NCBI RefSeq assembly: GCF_028198165.1
Contig: NZ_CP116339.1
Location: forward strand, 3,355,001-3,419,000
Direction of reading: 5' to 3'
Origin: Pseudoxanthomonas sp. JBR18
GTDB taxonomy: Bacteria > Pseudomonadota > Gammaproteobacteria > Xanthomonadales > Xanthomonadaceae
Length of the DNA stretch: 64,000 nucleotides
The notes beneath the pieces are model-generated. The model saw only the letters and a list, made by a program, of their open reading frames with translations. It was not told the DNA's origin and did not search any database. The position numbers and the translations under genes were made by a program. Of the stretch, positions 39,926 through 50,400 are shown piece after piece. Each line of letters opens with the position of its first letter. Positions within the stretch are counted from its first letter, which is position 1.

Positions 39926-40998
39926 GCCAGAAGATCCTGTTCGTCGACCGCGACGGCACCCTCATCGAGGAGCCGGCCGATTTCCAGATCGACGCCTACG
40001 AGAAGCTGCGCTTCGTCAAGGGCGTCATCCCGGCGATGCTCAAGCTGCGCGATGCCGGCTTCCAGTTCGTCATCGTCACCAACCAGGACGGGCTGGGCAC
40101 CGAAGGCTATCCGCGCGAGAGTTTCGACGGCCCCAATGACCTGATGCTGCAAATCTTCGAAAGCCAGGGCATCAGCTTCCGCGAGGTGCTGGTGGACTGC
40201 AGCTGGCCTGCCGACAAGGCGCCGACCCGCAAGCCTGAGCTGGGCTTGGTAATGCACTACCTGCGCGATCGCGGCATCGACCTGGATCATTCGGCGATGG
40301 TCGGCGACCGCGAGACCGACATCCGCTTCGCCGAGAACCTGGGCATCCGCGGGTTCCAGTTGAAGACCGCGCAGTTCGGCGGCGGATGGGACTGGGCTGG
40401 CATCGCCCATGCCCTGGCCGATGCGCCGCGCACGGCGAGCGTACGTCGTAAAACCAAGGAAACCGACATCCGCGTCGAGGTCGACCTGGACCGGGTCGCC
40501 GATCCCAAAGTCAGCACCGGCCTGCCATTCTACGACCACATGCTGGAGCAGATCGGCAAGCATGGCGGCTTCGCACTGGAGATCCAGACCACCGGCGACC
40601 TGCACATCGATGAGCACCACACCATCGAGGACACCGCCCTGGCGCTGGGCGAGGCCCTGAAACAGGCGCTGGGCGACAAGCGTGGCATCGGCCGCTATGG
40701 CTTCACCCTGCCCATGGACGAGACGCTCGCGCAGGTCGCGCTGGACTTCTCGGGCCGGCCATACTTGGTGTTCGACGGCAGCTTCCAGCGCGAGCGCGTG
40801 GGCGATATGCCGACCGAGCTGGTCGAGCACTTCTTCCGCTCGCTGTGCGATTCGGCTGGGGTGAACATCAACGTGCAGGTGCGCGGCGACAACGACCACC
40901 ACAAGATCGAAGGCAGCTTCAAGGCGCTGGCCCGCGCCCTGCGCCAGGCGATCAAGCGCGAGGGCTCCGAGCTGCCCTCGACCAAGGGCGCGCTGTGA
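39922..40998 (+). CDS. hisB: Bifunctional histidinol-phosphatase / imidazoleglycerol-phosphate dehydratase
   Basis: Two enzymes of the pathway in one chain of 358 residues. The N-terminal HAD-type phosphatase (about 1-165) has the nucleophile motif [26 protein letters not shown] and [15 protein letters not shown]. The C-terminal dehydratase (about 170-358) has its metal-binding repeats in [20 protein letters not shown] and [20 protein letters not shown]. The fused form is typical of gamma-proteobacteria including Xanthomonadaceae. It overlaps hisC by four bases and hisH by one (TGATG). Confidence 0.98.
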   Translation: MSQKILFVDRDGTLIEEPADFQIDAYEKLRFVKGVIPAMLKLRDAGFQFVIVTNQDGLGTEGYPRESFDGPNDLMLQIFESQGISFREVLVDCSWPADKAPTRKPELGLVMHYLRDRGIDLDHSAMVGDRETDIRFAENLGIRGFQLKTAQFGGGWDWAGIAHALADAPRTASVRRKTKETDIRVEVDLDRVADPKVSTGLPFYDHMLEQIGKHGGFALEIQTTGDLHIDEHHTIEDTALALGEALKQALGDKRGIGRYGFTLPMDETLAQVALDFSGRPYLVFDGSFQRERVGDMPTELVEHFFRSLCDSAGVNINVQVRGDNDHHKIEGSFKALARALRQAIKREGSELPSTKGAL

Positions 40999-41597
40999 TG
41001 CGCCTGGCGATGATCGATGCCGGTGGCGCGAATATCGGCTCGGTGCGCTATGCGCTGGGCCGCCTGGGCGTGGAAGCGGAACTGACCACCGATGCCGAGG
41101 TGATCCGCAGCGCGGACCGGGTGATCCTGCCGGGCGTGGGCGCGGCCGCGCAGGTGATGGGCCGGCTGCGCGAGCTGCAGCTCATCGAGACGATCAAGGC
41201 GTTGCAGGCGCCGCTGTTGGGCGTGTGTGTCGGCATGCAGGTCCTGTTCGAGCACTCCGAGGAAGACGGCACGCCGTGCCTGGGTCTGCTGTCGGGCAAG
41301 GTCGCCAAGCTGCCTGTCAGCCCCGGCATCCGCGTGCCGCACATGGGCTGGAACACGCTGAGTGCCCGGCGTGAGGCTTCGCTCACTGCCGGGATCGGCG
41401 CGCAGGACCAGGCCTATTTCGTGCACAGCTACGCCGCGCCGGTGAGTGAGGACTGCCTGAGCAGCGCCACGCACGGGCAGGAATTTTCCGCGGTGATCCA
41501 GCGCGGCCGGGTGGCGGGTGCGCAGTTCCATCCTGAGCGCTCGGCCGCGGTCGGCGCCCGCCTGCTGCAGAACTTCATTGAACACGGCCTGGCCTGA
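40998..41597 (+). CDS. hisH: Imidazole glycerol phosphate synthase, glutamine amidotransferase subunit
   Basis: Produces ammonia from glutamine for HisF. A 199-residue class I amidotransferase with the nucleophile Cys in [15 protein letters not shown], the VPHMGWN block and the catalytic His-Glu pair in [10 protein letters not shown]. The oxyanion-strand PGVG ([11 protein letters not shown]) is intact. The start overlaps the hisB stop by one base. It works as a tight dimer with HisF, encoded two genes downstream. Confidence 0.97.
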   Translation: MRLAMIDAGGANIGSVRYALGRLGVEAELTTDAEVIRSADRVILPGVGAAAQVMGRLRELQLIETIKALQAPLLGVCVGMQVLFEHSEEDGTPCLGLLSGKVAKLPVSPGIRVPHMGWNTLSARREASLTAGIGAQDQAYFVHSYAAPVSEDCLSSATHGQEFSAVIQRGRVAGAQFHPERSAAVGARLLQNFIEHGLA

Positions 41598-41619
41598 GGC
41601 CACCCCCGTAGGACGCCTG

Positions 41620-42378
41620 ATGTCTTCCAAGCCTTCCTTCCAACTCTTTCCGGCCATCGACGTGCGCGGCGGACGCGTGGTGCGCCTGGCGCAGGGCGAT
41701 TACGACCGCGAAACCACTTACGGCGACGATCCGCTGGCCGCCGCACAGGCCTATGCCGCGCAGGGCGCAAATTGGCTGCACCTGGTCGACCTGGATGCCG
41801 CGCGGGCCGGCGGCTACACGCTGGCGCCGCTGTTGCAGCAGTTGCGTGCGACCACGGGCCTGCAGGTGCAGACCGGCGGTGGCGTGCGCAGCCGCGATGA
41901 CGTGGTCGCACTGCTGGAGGCTGGCGCCTCGCGCGTGGTGGTCGGCTCGCTGTCGGTGCGTGCGCCCGAGCAGGTGCTGGGCTGGCTGGCCGAGTTCGGC
42001 GCCGAGCGCATCACCGTGGCGCTGGATGCGCGCCAGGACGAGGCCGGTATCTGGCAGCTGCCGATCCACGGCTGGACCGAAGGCTCCGGCGTGGCCCTGG
42101 ATGCCTTGGCCAGCCGCTATGCGCAGGCCGGCATGACCCACCTGCTGTGCACCGACATCGCCCGCGACGGCATGCTGACCGGGCCGAACTTCGCGCTGTA
42201 TCGCCATCTGGTCGCGCTGCTGCCGCAGGTGCAGGTGCAGGCGTCCGGCGGCGTGCATGCGGTGACCGACGTCAGTGCCGCCAAGACCGCCGGCTGCGGC
42301 GGCATCGTGCTGGGTCGTGCATTGCTGGAAGGGCGCTTCACCCTGGAACAGGCCTTCGCGGAGGCCGCCTCATGCTGA
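41620..42378 (+). CDS. hisA: Phosphoribosylformimino-5-aminoimidazole carboxamide ribotide isomerase
   Basis: Amadori isomerase that converts ProFAR to PRFAR. A 252-residue TIM barrel with the two phosphate-binding halves and catalytic Asp residues ([70 protein letters not shown]). The start lies 22 bases after hisH; the stop overlaps hisF by seven bases. Confidence 0.97.
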   Translation: MSSKPSFQLFPAIDVRGGRVVRLAQGDYDRETTYGDDPLAAAQAYAAQGANWLHLVDLDAARAGGYTLAPLLQQLRATTGLQVQTGGGVRSRDDVVALLEAGASRVVVGSLSVRAPEQVLGWLAEFGAERITVALDARQDEAGIWQLPIHGWTEGSGVALDALASRYAQAGMTHLLCTDIARDGMLTGPNFALYRHLVALLPQVQVQASGGVHAVTDVSAAKTAGCGGIVLGRALLEGRFTLEQAFAEAASC

Positions 42379-43148
42379 GCCGGCGCATCGTGCCTTGCCT
42401 GGATGTGCGCGGCGGTCGCGTGGTCAAGGGCGTCAAATTCCGCGACCACATCGATATGGGCGATATCGCCGAGCTGGCGCTGCGCTATCGCGATGCCGGC
42501 GCCGACGAGCTGGTGTTCTACGACATCGGCGCCAGCCCGGAAGGGCGCTCGGTCGACTACGGCTGGGTGGAGAAGGTCTCGCGCCTGCTGGACATCCCGT
42601 TCTGCGTGGCCGGTGGCATCCGCAGCGTGGAGACCGCGCGTGCGGTGCTGCACGCCGGCGCGGACAAGGTCTCGATCAACACACCGGCGCTGGAACGCCC
42701 CGCCTTGATCGGCGAGCTGGCCCAGGCCTTCGGCGTGCAGTGCGTGGTGGTGGGCATCGATTCGGTGCGCGAGGACGATGGCCAATGGCGCGTGCGCAGC
42801 TATACCGGTGATCCATCAAAGACCCGTGCCGAAACGTTGCGCACCCTGGATTGGATCGAGCAGGCGCAGGCGCTGGGTGCCGGCGAAATCGTGCTGAACT
42901 GCATGGACAGCGACGGCGTGCGTCGCGGCTACGACATCGAGCAGCTCAAGGCCGCGCGGGCGCTGTGCCATGTGCCGCTGGTGGCCTCCGGCGGCGCGGG
43001 CCTACCGGAGCATTTCACCGCGGCGTTCAAGGACGCCGACGTGGACGCGGCGCTGGCCGCCAGCGTCTTCCACAGTGGTGCCATCGCCATTCCCGATCTC
43101 AAGCGCACACTGGCCCAGGCCGGCATCGCCGTGCGCCAGGCCGCCTGA
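42372..43148 (+). CDS. hisF: Imidazole glycerol phosphate synthase, cyclase subunit
   Basis: Uses ammonia from HisH to turn PRFAR into imidazole glycerol phosphate and AICAR. A 258-residue TIM barrel with [20 protein letters not shown], the catalytic Asp in it and in [38 protein letters not shown] and [12 protein letters not shown]. The start overlaps the end of hisA. HisIE follows after 21 bases. Confidence 0.98.
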   Translation: MLSRRIVPCLDVRGGRVVKGVKFRDHIDMGDIAELALRYRDAGADELVFYDIGASPEGRSVDYGWVEKVSRLLDIPFCVAGGIRSVETARAVLHAGADKVSINTPALERPALIGELAQAFGVQCVVVGIDSVREDDGQWRVRSYTGDPSKTRAETLRTLDWIEQAQALGAGEIVLNCMDSDGVRRGYDIEQLKAARALCHVPLVASGGAGLPEHFTAAFKDADVDAALAASVFHSGAIAIPDLKRTLAQAGIAVRQAA

Positions 43149-43169
43149 GCGGTCGCAACAGGAACCGAC

Positions 43170-43853
43170 ATGAGTCAGATCGAAGCACTGGACTGGGCCA
43201 AGGGCGATGGGCTGCTGCCCGCCGTGGTGCAGGACGCCGACACCCTGCGCGTGCTGATGCTGGGTTACATGAATGCAGAAGCGCTGCAGGTCACGCGCGA
43301 GTGCGGCCATGTGACCTTCTTCAGCCGCAGCAAGCAGCGCCTGTGGACCAAGGGAGAGACCTCCGGGCATTTCCTGGATCTGGTCGACATCCAGGTCGAC
43401 TGCGACGCCGACACCCTGCTGGTGCTGGCGCGTCCGAATGGGTACACCTGCCACCTGCAGCGACCCAGCTGCTTTCCCGAGGCGCCGGGCGTGGTGGGAG
43501 CCGCCATGGCGGCAAAGGACCCTTCCCAGGAAAGCCCAATCGCCGCCATGGCGGGTCCCACGGAAGGCATCGCCTTCCTGGGTGAACTCGACGCCCTGAT
43601 CGCGCAGCGTCACGCACAGCGTCCGGAAGGCAGCTACACCACCCGATTGTTCGAGGGTGGGATCCGCCGCATCGCACAGAAGGTGGGCGAGGAGGGCGTA
43701 GAGACCGCCCTGGCCGCTGTCGCGCAGGACGATGCGGAACTGCTCGGCGAGAGCGCGGATCTGCTCTATCACCTCACCGTGCTGTTGCGCGCGCGCGGCC
43801 TGTCGTTGGGTGATGCCGTTCAGCTGCTCTCGGAGCGTCATCGGCCAGCCTGA
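43170..43853 (+). CDS. hisI: Bifunctional phosphoribosyl-AMP cyclohydrolase / phosphoribosyl-ATP pyrophosphatase
   Basis: Second and third steps of histidine synthesis in one protein (HisIE) of 227 residues. The cyclohydrolase part (about 1-105) shows LMLGYMNAEALQVTRECGHV, RSKQRLWTKGETSGHFL and the metal-binding DIQVDCDADTLLVL ending YTCHLQRPSCF. The pyrophosphohydrolase part (about 133-227) shows GSYTTRLFEGGIRRIAQKVG and EEGVETALAAVAQDD. The linker (residues 109-131) is a translated palindromic repeat and gives a GAAMAAK...IAAMAGP stretch not seen in relatives. Both catalytic parts look intact. It ends the his operon. Confidence 0.96.
   Translation: MSQIEALDWAKGDGLLPAVVQDADTLRVLMLGYMNAEALQVTRECGHVTFFSRSKQRLWTKGETSGHFLDLVDIQVDCDADTLLVLARPNGYTCHLQRPSCFPEAPGVVGAAMAAKDPSQESPIAAMAGPTEGIAFLGELDALIAQRHAQRPEGSYTTRLFEGGIRRIAQKVGEEGVETALAAVAQDDAELLGESADLLYHLTVLLRARGLSLGDAVQLLSERHRPA
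43494..43561. repeat. GCCGCCATGGCGGC-type paired palindrome inserted inside hisIE
   Basis: GTGGGAGCCGCCATGGCGGC, spacer with GGAAAGCCC, then ATCGCCGCCATGGCGGGTCC. Both arms and the spacer match the intergenic copy at 45808-45877. It is translated in frame as the HisI-HisE linker. Confidence 0.85.
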
Positions 43854-44395
43854 GGCCGTGGCGACGACCCTCGTTTCTTCCCGTCGGAGCTGAAGCGCTG
43901 TCCGCCGCGGTGTCCCATCCCGGACATCCCGTGCACGACAGTGCCCCCCACACGGCGTTCCTTGCGCCGCGGCTGGAGTCGCGGCTGACCCTGGGCCAGC
44001 GCCCTCACTGGGCGCTGCAACAGGGAAGCGGTTTCTGTCTTGCGCCAGGACCGATGCGCGCATCGCGTGTCGGTGGAAGAGCGCATTGGTGGGTCTCGAT
44101 CGCGCCATTTGAAGACCTGCATCGCCTTGTCTGCAGCGCGTTGTGGGTCAATCGCTTGGGTCGACCGACGCCTTTGTGGTCTTGCGCGTGGTCATTGGGA
44201 CCGTGCACTCAGTTTCAGTTTCTCTCCGTTGACAACGTTGTCTTCGCTCGTGGACGGTGCAGTGGCGGTCGTCGACACGCGTCGGCCATCGCAGCCACGC
44301 AGTCCGGATGTCTGCTGGAGCCTCGACGGGAGCGGCAGGCCAACTACGTCACGGCATGGGGCATGCGCCACCGTGCCACCCAATGGAGAGAGACG
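43854..44395. other. Long region upstream of the chitinase gene
   Basis: About 540 bases without a supported gene. It contains a GACAACGTTGTC palindrome 153 bases before the chitinase start, otherwise nothing I recognise. A long frame runs through it into the chitinase, but its sequence is unlike a signal peptide or protein domain, so it is treated as an untranslated region. Confidence 0.55.
44231..44242. promoter_or_regulatory. LacI-type operator palindrome upstream of the chitinase
   Basis: GACAACGTTGTC is a perfect 12-bp palindrome with central CG, the usual shape of LacI/GalR-family sites. It overlaps a TTGACA that could be a -35, so a bound repressor would block the promoter. Confidence 0.55.
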
Positions 44396-45727
44396 ATGAC
44401 CCTCAGGAAATCCACCTTGTGGTCCGTAGTCACCGCAGGCACATGCACCAGCCTGATCGGCAGTCTGGCCACCGCAGCCGCGCTTTCGGTCCTACCCATC
44501 GCCCCGGCCCATGCCCAGACCGCCTGCGCGCCGGCCTGGAGTGCGGGCACGGTCTATACCGGTGGCAACACCGCCAGCGAAAACGGCATCAACTATCTGG
44601 CCAACTGGTGGACCCAGGGCGACGAGCCAGCTACCCACAACGGAGGTGCCGGCTCCGGCCAGCCCTGGACGTCGCAGGGCAGCTGTTCCGGCGGCGGCGA
44701 TGATGGTGGCGGCGACACGGGCGGCGGGGACGACGACGGCGGCAATGGCGGCACGCCGACCAATCCGAGCTACGAGAGCTTCGTTTTCAGCCCGTACAAG
44801 GACATCACCATCAACCTCAACTGGAACAACAACGTGATGCAGACCAAGGTGACCGGCAGCGCCATTCCGGTCGCCGGTGCCGGCAGCCTGCTGTCGACCC
44901 AGTTGAGCAATCTGGACACGCTGACCCTGGCGTTCGCCACTGGCGAATGCGGCAGCGAAAGCTGGGGCGGGGTCTCGGCCAACGCCTTCGCCAATGCCAA
45001 CATCCCCACGCTGGACAGCAGCGGGGTGAACTACATCATCTCCACCGGCGGCGCCTCGGGGACCTTCACCTGCGGCAGTGCGGCGGGCATGAACGCGTTC
45101 TTGTCACGCTACGCCTCACCGCACCTGGTCGGGGTGGATTTCGACATCGAAGGCGGGCAGACGCCTGCGCAGACCGATTCGCTGATCGCCGCGGTCAAGG
45201 CGGTCGAATCGCAGTATCCGAACCTGCGCTTCTCGTTCACCCTGGCGACCCTGGCCGCTTCCGATGGCAGCTACGGCGGCGTGAATGCCCTTGGCGATCG
45301 TGTGATCCGGGCGGTCCAGGCCTCTGGGCTGCAGCACTACACCATCAACCTGATGGTCATGGACTTCGGCCGGGCGCAGGCGTCCAACTGCGTGCTGGGG
45401 AGTTCGGGGCTGTGCGAGATGGGGCAGTCGGCCATCCAGGCGGTGCAGAACCTGCAGCACACCTACGGCATCAGCGCCGACCACATCGAGCTGACCCCGA
45501 TGATCGGGCGCAATGACACGGCCGATGAGATCTTCACGCTCAACGACGTGGACATCGTCTCGCTCTACGCCGCGCAGAACGGCCTGGCCGGCGTGCACTA
45601 CTGGTCGCTGGATCGCGACACCCCGTGCGCGACCCCGTCGGACTACGCCTCGCCGATCTGCAATTCCTATAGCGGCCCTGCCGCGCTGGAGTACACGCAA
45701 CGCTTCCTCAACGATCTGGGCTACTGA
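44396..45727 (+). CDS. Secreted family 18 chitinase with N-terminal chitin-binding module
   Basis: A 443-residue exported chitin-degrading enzyme. The signal peptide ends PAHAQ (about residue 41). Residues about 43-97 form a CBM5/12-like chitin-binding module (APAWSAGTVYTGGNTASENG, YLANWWTQGDEPAT, PWTSQG with the binding Trp residues). A Gly/Asp linker follows (about 98-122), then a GH18 domain. The catalytic signature is LVGVDFDIEGG, with the acid Glu at about 252, and later INLMVMDFGRA and VHYWSLDRDTP. The active-site variant resembles the shorter bacterial chitinases often found in xanthomonads. A hairpin terminator follows, and a LacI-type palindrome lies upstream. Confidence 0.93.
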   Translation: MTLRKSTLWSVVTAGTCTSLIGSLATAAALSVLPIAPAHAQTACAPAWSAGTVYTGGNTASENGINYLANWWTQGDEPATHNGGAGSGQPWTSQGSCSGGGDDGGGDTGGGDDDGGNGGTPTNPSYESFVFSPYKDITINLNWNNNVMQTKVTGSAIPVAGAGSLLSTQLSNLDTLTLAFATGECGSESWGGVSANAFANANIPTLDSSGVNYIISTGGASGTFTCGSAAGMNAFLSRYASPHLVGVDFDIEGGQTPAQTDSLIAAVKAVESQYPNLRFSFTLATLAASDGSYGGVNALGDRVIRAVQASGLQHYTINLMVMDFGRAQASNCVLGSSGLCEMGQSAIQAVQNLQHTYGISADHIELTPMIGRNDTADEIFTLNDVDIVSLYAAQNGLAGVHYWSLDRDTPCATPSDYASPICNSYSGPAALEYTQRFLNDLGY

Positions 45728-45767
45728 GTGGGCTTGGCTGCCAGGGAAGGCGGCCCTTGTTGAGCGA

Positions 45768-45793
45768 AACGGCGCGCAGCGATGCGCGCCGTT
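45768..45793 (+). terminator. Hairpin after the chitinase
   Basis: AACGGCGCGCA-GCGA-TGCGCGCCGTT, perfect 11-bp stem; only a weak T-rich tail follows (GTCGTGTCTCTTGTTGTT). Confidence 0.6.
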
Positions 45794-45807
45794 GTCGTGT
45801 CTCTTGT

Positions 45808-45877
45808 TGTTGGAGTCGCCATGGCGGCGATGAGGTTTTACGCGGGAAAGCCCGATCGCCGCCATGGCAGCTCCCAC
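45808..45877. repeat. GCCGCCATGGCGGC-type paired palindrome
   Basis: GGAGTCGCCATGGCGGCGAT, spacer with GGGAAAGCCC, then ATCGCCGCCATGGCAGCTCC. It is an intergenic relative of the copy inside hisIE. Confidence 0.8.
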
Positions 45878-45897
45878 ACACAATCGAAGTGCGAGCG

Positions 45898-46407
45898 CTA
45901 TTCGGCGATCAGGTCGCACAGCCGCAGCAGGGCGATGCGCTCGATCTGCGCCAAGCAGGTGGCAACTTCCTCGCCGCGCTCGTGCGTCAGGCGGGCGCGC
46001 AGGGCGGCGATGACGCTCGCGCGGGTATGACCGCGCACGGCCAGGATGAAGGGGAATCCGAAACGTTCCCGATAAGCGGCGTTGAGGTCCAGCAGCTCGG
46101 TGTATTCGGTCGGGCTGCACTGGTCCAGGCCGGCGCCGCGCTGTTCGCTGGCCGAGGAAGCGGTGAGTTCACCGGCAATGGCGGCCTTGCCGGCCAGTTC
46201 GGGATGGGCACGGATCAGGGCCAGTTGCGCGGGCTCGCCGGCGTTGGCCACCACCTCGCACATCGCTGAGTGCAGGGCGGCGACATCGGCGTAGGGGCGA
46301 CCCGCCGCCGCGCCTTCGGCCACCCATGGCGAATGCTCGAAGATGCCGCCCAGCGCGGTGATGAAGTCCGTCTCCGGCAGGGCGTTGAGTTCGGTCAGTG
46401 TAGTCAT
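45898..46407 (-). CDS. uraD: 2-oxo-4-hydroxy-4-carboxy-5-ureidoimidazoline (OHCU) decarboxylase
   Basis: Last step of urate to (S)-allantoin conversion. The 169 residues show the family's active-site pattern: the His in RAHPELAGKAA, SASEQRGAGLDQC, and the substrate clamp FGFPFILAVRGHTRASV. The N-terminus reads TLTELNALPETDFITALGGI, FEHSPWVAE, as in other OHCU decarboxylases. The ATG overlaps the stop of puuE by ATGA, so the two are translationally coupled. Confidence 0.93.
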   Translation of the reverse strand: MTTLTELNALPETDFITALGGIFEHSPWVAEGAAAGRPYADVAALHSAMCEVVANAGEPAQLALIRAHPELAGKAAIAGELTASSASEQRGAGLDQCSPTEYTELLDLNAAYRERFGFPFILAVRGHTRASVIAALRARLTHERGEEVATCLAQIERIALLRLCDLIAE

Positions 46408-47339
46408 GCGGATTCTGCCTTGAACGGATGGCGCTGCTGCCAGTGCCGGGCGATGTCGATGCGCCGGCACACCCAGACCTTGTCGTGCCGGGCGAGATGG
46501 TCGAGGAAGCGCTGCAGGGCGACAAAGCGCCCCGGTCGCCCGAGCAGGCGGCAGTGCATGCCGATCGAGAGCATCTTCGGTGTGTCCTCGCCCTCGGCGT
46601 AGAGCACGTCGAAACTATCGCGCAGGTAGGTGAAGAAGTGATCGGCGGTGTTGAAGCCCTGCGGCGTGGCAAAGCGCATGTCGTTGCTGTCCAGCGTGTA
46701 GGGCACCACCAGGTGCGGCTTGTGTTCGCCGCCCGAGGTTTCTACCTGCGTCCAGAACGGCAGGTCGTCGCCGTAATAGTCCGCGTCGTAGGCAAAACCG
46801 CCGTGCTCGACCACCAGCCGCCGCGTGTTGGGACTGTCGCGGCCGGTGTACCAGCCCAGCGGCGCGCTGCCGGTCAGGCGGGTATGCAGGTCGATGGCGC
46901 GCGCCAGGTGTGCGCGTTCGGTGGCCTCGTCCATGTCCTGGTAATGGATCCAGCGCCAACCGTGGCTGGCGATCTCGTGACCCAGTTCGACGAAGGCGGC
47001 GGTCGCCTCCGGGTTGCGCTCCAGCGCCATGGCCACGCCGAACACCGTCAGCGGCAGGCCACGCCGCTCGAACTCGCGCAGAATGCGCCACACGCCCACG
47101 CGCGATCCGTATTCGTAGATCGACTCCATGCTCATGTGCCGCGCCGGGTAACTGGCCGCACCGACGATCTCGGAGAGGAACTGCTCGGAGCCGGCATCGC
47201 CATGCAGCACGTTGTTCTCGCCACCTTCCTCGTAGTTGAGGACGAACTGCACCGCGATCCGCGCGCCACCGGGCCAGTCGGCGTGCGGTGGATTGCGGCC
47301 ATAGCCGGTGAGGTCGCGGGGGTAGGGCGTGGAGAGCAT
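46404..47339 (-). CDS. puuE: Allantoinase PuuE, polysaccharide-deacetylase fold
   Basis: Metal-independent allantoinase of the carbohydrate-esterase-4 fold; it opens allantoin to allantoate in purine breakdown. The 311 residues carry typical PuuE blocks: YPRDLTGYGRNPPHADWPGG, VQFVLNYEEGGENNVLHGD, EYGSRVGVWRILREFERRGL, GWYTGRDSPNTRRLVVEHGG and PKMLSIGMHCRLLGRPGR. The start MLSTPYPRDL matches relatives. It is paired with uraD; a urate oxidase or transthyretin-like hydrolase is not in the window. Confidence 0.93.
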   Translation of the reverse strand: MLSTPYPRDLTGYGRNPPHADWPGGARIAVQFVLNYEEGGENNVLHGDAGSEQFLSEIVGAASYPARHMSMESIYEYGSRVGVWRILREFERRGLPLTVFGVAMALERNPEATAAFVELGHEIASHGWRWIHYQDMDEATERAHLARAIDLHTRLTGSAPLGWYTGRDSPNTRRLVVEHGGFAYDADYYGDDLPFWTQVETSGGEHKPHLVVPYTLDSNDMRFATPQGFNTADHFFTYLRDSFDVLYAEGEDTPKMLSIGMHCRLLGRPGRFVALQRFLDHLARHDKVWVCRRIDIARHWQQRHPFKAESA

Positions 47340-47430
47340 CGGCAAGCGCCACCATGGGGATGCGGACCACTCTAGAAACAAGTCCGCGCCTTGGAAAGCA
47401 TCCCGTGCACGCATCCGCGACAAATGAAAA

Positions 47431-47456
47431 CGCCTGGCGGGTGAGCGCCAGGCGTC
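47431..47456 (-). terminator. Rho-independent terminator after the Oar-like TonB receptor
   Basis: ACGCCTGGCG, six-base loop, CGCCAGGCGT, followed on the minus strand by TTTTCATTT. Confidence 0.85.
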
Positions 47457-47495
47457 TTGGTCCACATCAGGCCGTCGGGGCCGTGGGGGTGTGGC

Positions 47496-50400
47496 TTACC
47501 ACTCGTACATCAGCTGCAGCCGGGCGTAGCGCGGCTCCTGGTAGTACTGACCCAGGCCATAGGTGGCGTAGTGGGTGGTGCCGTTCTGCTGGACCGACTC
47601 GTAGTGCTGGTACACCTGCAGCGGCTTGTCGTTGTTGAACAGGTTGAGGATCGACAGCTGCGCGGTCAGGCCCTTGATGGCCGCCGGCTTGTAGACCAGG
47701 TTGGGGCTGAGCTCGAAGGTCCACGGGGTGCGGCCCTGCGTGCCTTCGTCACTGATCTCGCCGTTGCAGTAGTGGAACTGGCCGGTGTAGCCGTATTCGG
47801 TCCCCAGGGTGCCGTAGCCACCGCCGAAGCAGCTGATCGGCGCTCCGGACTGGACCTGCAGATTGGCACCGACCTGCCACTCATCGCTGAACTTGTACGC
47901 ACCGTACAGCTTGAAGCTGTGCATGTGGTCGTTGGGCAGGAAGCCATAGGCGCCTTCCATGATCTGCGCGAAGTCGAAGTCCGCCGTGGTGCCGGTGTCG
48001 TCCTGGCCGTTGTTGGACTTGACCAGTCCCTCGTAATTGCCCTTGCTCTGCGACCAGGTGTAGCTGGCGTTGACGTACCACTTGTCGGTGCCCTTCTGCG
48101 CGCTCAGGGTCAGCGCCTTGTAGGTGCGCTTGGCCTTCGGGCCCAGGGAGTCGGCCGACATGGTGATCGTGTCGGGATTGCCGTCGCCGTCCACGTCCAC
48201 CGCGATGGTCGAGGAGCTGCCCGGGTTGTACAGCCAGCAGCCCGAAGACCCGTCCGGCGTGACCCACGGAGACGGATTGCCATCGCTGTCCAGGCCGGAC
48301 CAGCCATAGCCATCAGCCGTGGCCGCGTCGTACAGCGCCTGCGAGGAGCAGCTGTCGTCGATGGCGTTGTGGATCTCGCGGTAGGTGCCCTTGGCGCCCA
48401 GCACCCAGCCATCCATGAAGGCATTGTCGCTGGTCAGACGGTGCTCGAAGCCCAAGATCGCTTCATCCTGCGTATAAGGCTTGAGCCCCTTGCTGGCGGC
48501 CGAGGACGCCGACGGCGTGGTGCCGTTTTCGCCGTTGAAGTACACCGTATCGCCCAGGGCCACCGGATCGATCGGCGAACCATCGGCGGTCACCCCGCTG
48601 TAGCTGTAGGCGGTTTCCGAATAGATCGAAGCGCTGGCCCCACGCAGGGCGACGTTGGCCGCGATCGGCAGCGCATAGCGGCCCAGGTTGCCGTACAGGC
48701 GGCTGGTGCCGTCGCCGAACATGTCCCAGGAGAAGCCCACGCGCGGCTGCCAGATGTTGTCCTGCTTGACGAACACGCCGCCGGAGGTGTTGTAGTTCTT
48801 GAACGAGTCGTTGCGCACGCCCAACGACAACAGGAAGTCGTCGGTCACGTGCCAATGGTCCTGCACGTACCAGGAGTTCTGCTTGATCTCCACCGCGCCG
48901 CCGGTGGCGTAGATGTCGTCGTACACGAGCTGGTTGCCATCGCTGTCGGTGGTGTAGTCGTAGTGATGCCCACCCGAGTACGACTCGCCCTGCTTGGCGT
49001 TGAAGTCGTTGTAGTCGTAGCCAAAGCTCAGATCATGGTCGCCCAGCGTCCAGTCGAAGTCGGCACGGTAGTCCTGGCGCTGGCTATAGCCGTTGCTCAC
49101 GCCCAGCGTGGAGTCCAGGAAGCAGCTGTTCTGCGCGCCGACATAGTCGGATTCGTACGACACGTAGGGGCAACCGGTGGCCGGCGCGTTGATGTTGCCG
49201 GCGTAGGTGGAGCGCGAACCGTCCGGCGACACCGCGACCTGTTCGCTGACCGTCTTCATCTTGCCGTACTGCAGCGACATGGTGAAGTTGTCGGCCAGGT
49301 TGCTGGTCCACTTCAGGATGCCGGTCGGGCCACCGCTCTTGGAGATGAGCTGCCCGTTGTAGCTGTCCTTGTAGGCCTTGTTGGCCTCGAAGCCGATGTT
49401 GCTGTAGTCGTAGGTGGTGCGGCTGCTGTTGTTGAAGCCGGTGAATTCCAGATGGTTGTTGTCGTTGAGGAACCAGTCCAACTTGACCAGTTCGTAGGGC
49501 TTGCTCTCGTTGTAGTCGTTCTGGCTGGCGGTGGTGCCGGAGGGAGAGGAACGACCGTCCCAGGTGCTGCCGGTGGTCTTGTTGTATTGGGCGATGGCAA
49601 AGACGAACAGCTTGTCCTTGATCAGCGGACCGCCTTCCCACAGGGCCCAGGTGTTGCTGTTGGAGCGGTTCTTGCTGAGCGGGCGATAGAGGCTGCCGTC
49701 GCCGAAGTATTCGTTGTCGGTATGCGCGGCCAGCGCGTCCGGGGCCGAATCCCAGCTGATGCCGCCGTGCCATTCGTTGGTGCCGCGCTTGACGTTGACG
49801 CTGGTGACGCCGCCGGTGGAGAAGCCGTACTTGGCGCCGTAGCCGCCAGTCTGCACGTCCAACTGGTCGATCGCCTGCCAAGGCACCTCGCTGAAGGACA
49901 GGTTGTCGTAGGAGTCGGTGATGTTCATGCCGTTGACGTAGTAGCTGTTCTCCGCCACCGACGCGCCGCCAAACGAGTTGAGGCTGCCAAAGTAGCCGCT
50001 GCCGGTGGCGGTGCCCGGGGTCAGCTCGGCCACGGCATTGACGTCGCGCGGCACCGGCAGCTCATTGAGCTGGCCGGCGGTGAAGGTGGTGCGCGACTCG
50101 ACGCTGCTGGTGTCGATGTCGTTCATCACCATCGGGCGCTTGACCATCACCGTGGTCAGCGTGGTGGCATCGCTGCCATCGCCGAGGTTGACCTGCGCGG
50201 TCTGACCGGCCAGCACAGTGGCGCTGCCGGTGGAGACGGTGCTGCCGTCTTCGACCAGGGTGACCTGATAGTGGCCGGTGGGCAGGGCCGGCACGCGGAA
50301 GCGGCCATCGCTGCCCAACGCCACGGTGCGGCTGATGCCGGAGCTCGGGTCTTTGATCTGGATCTGCGCGCCGGCCGCGTAGGGCGCGGTGCCGACGATA

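Noticed and set aside
43910..44395. N-terminal extension of the chitinase by 162 codons
   Set aside because: The sequence resembles no domain, and a perfect signal peptide starts at ATG 44396 after a GAGAGA site.
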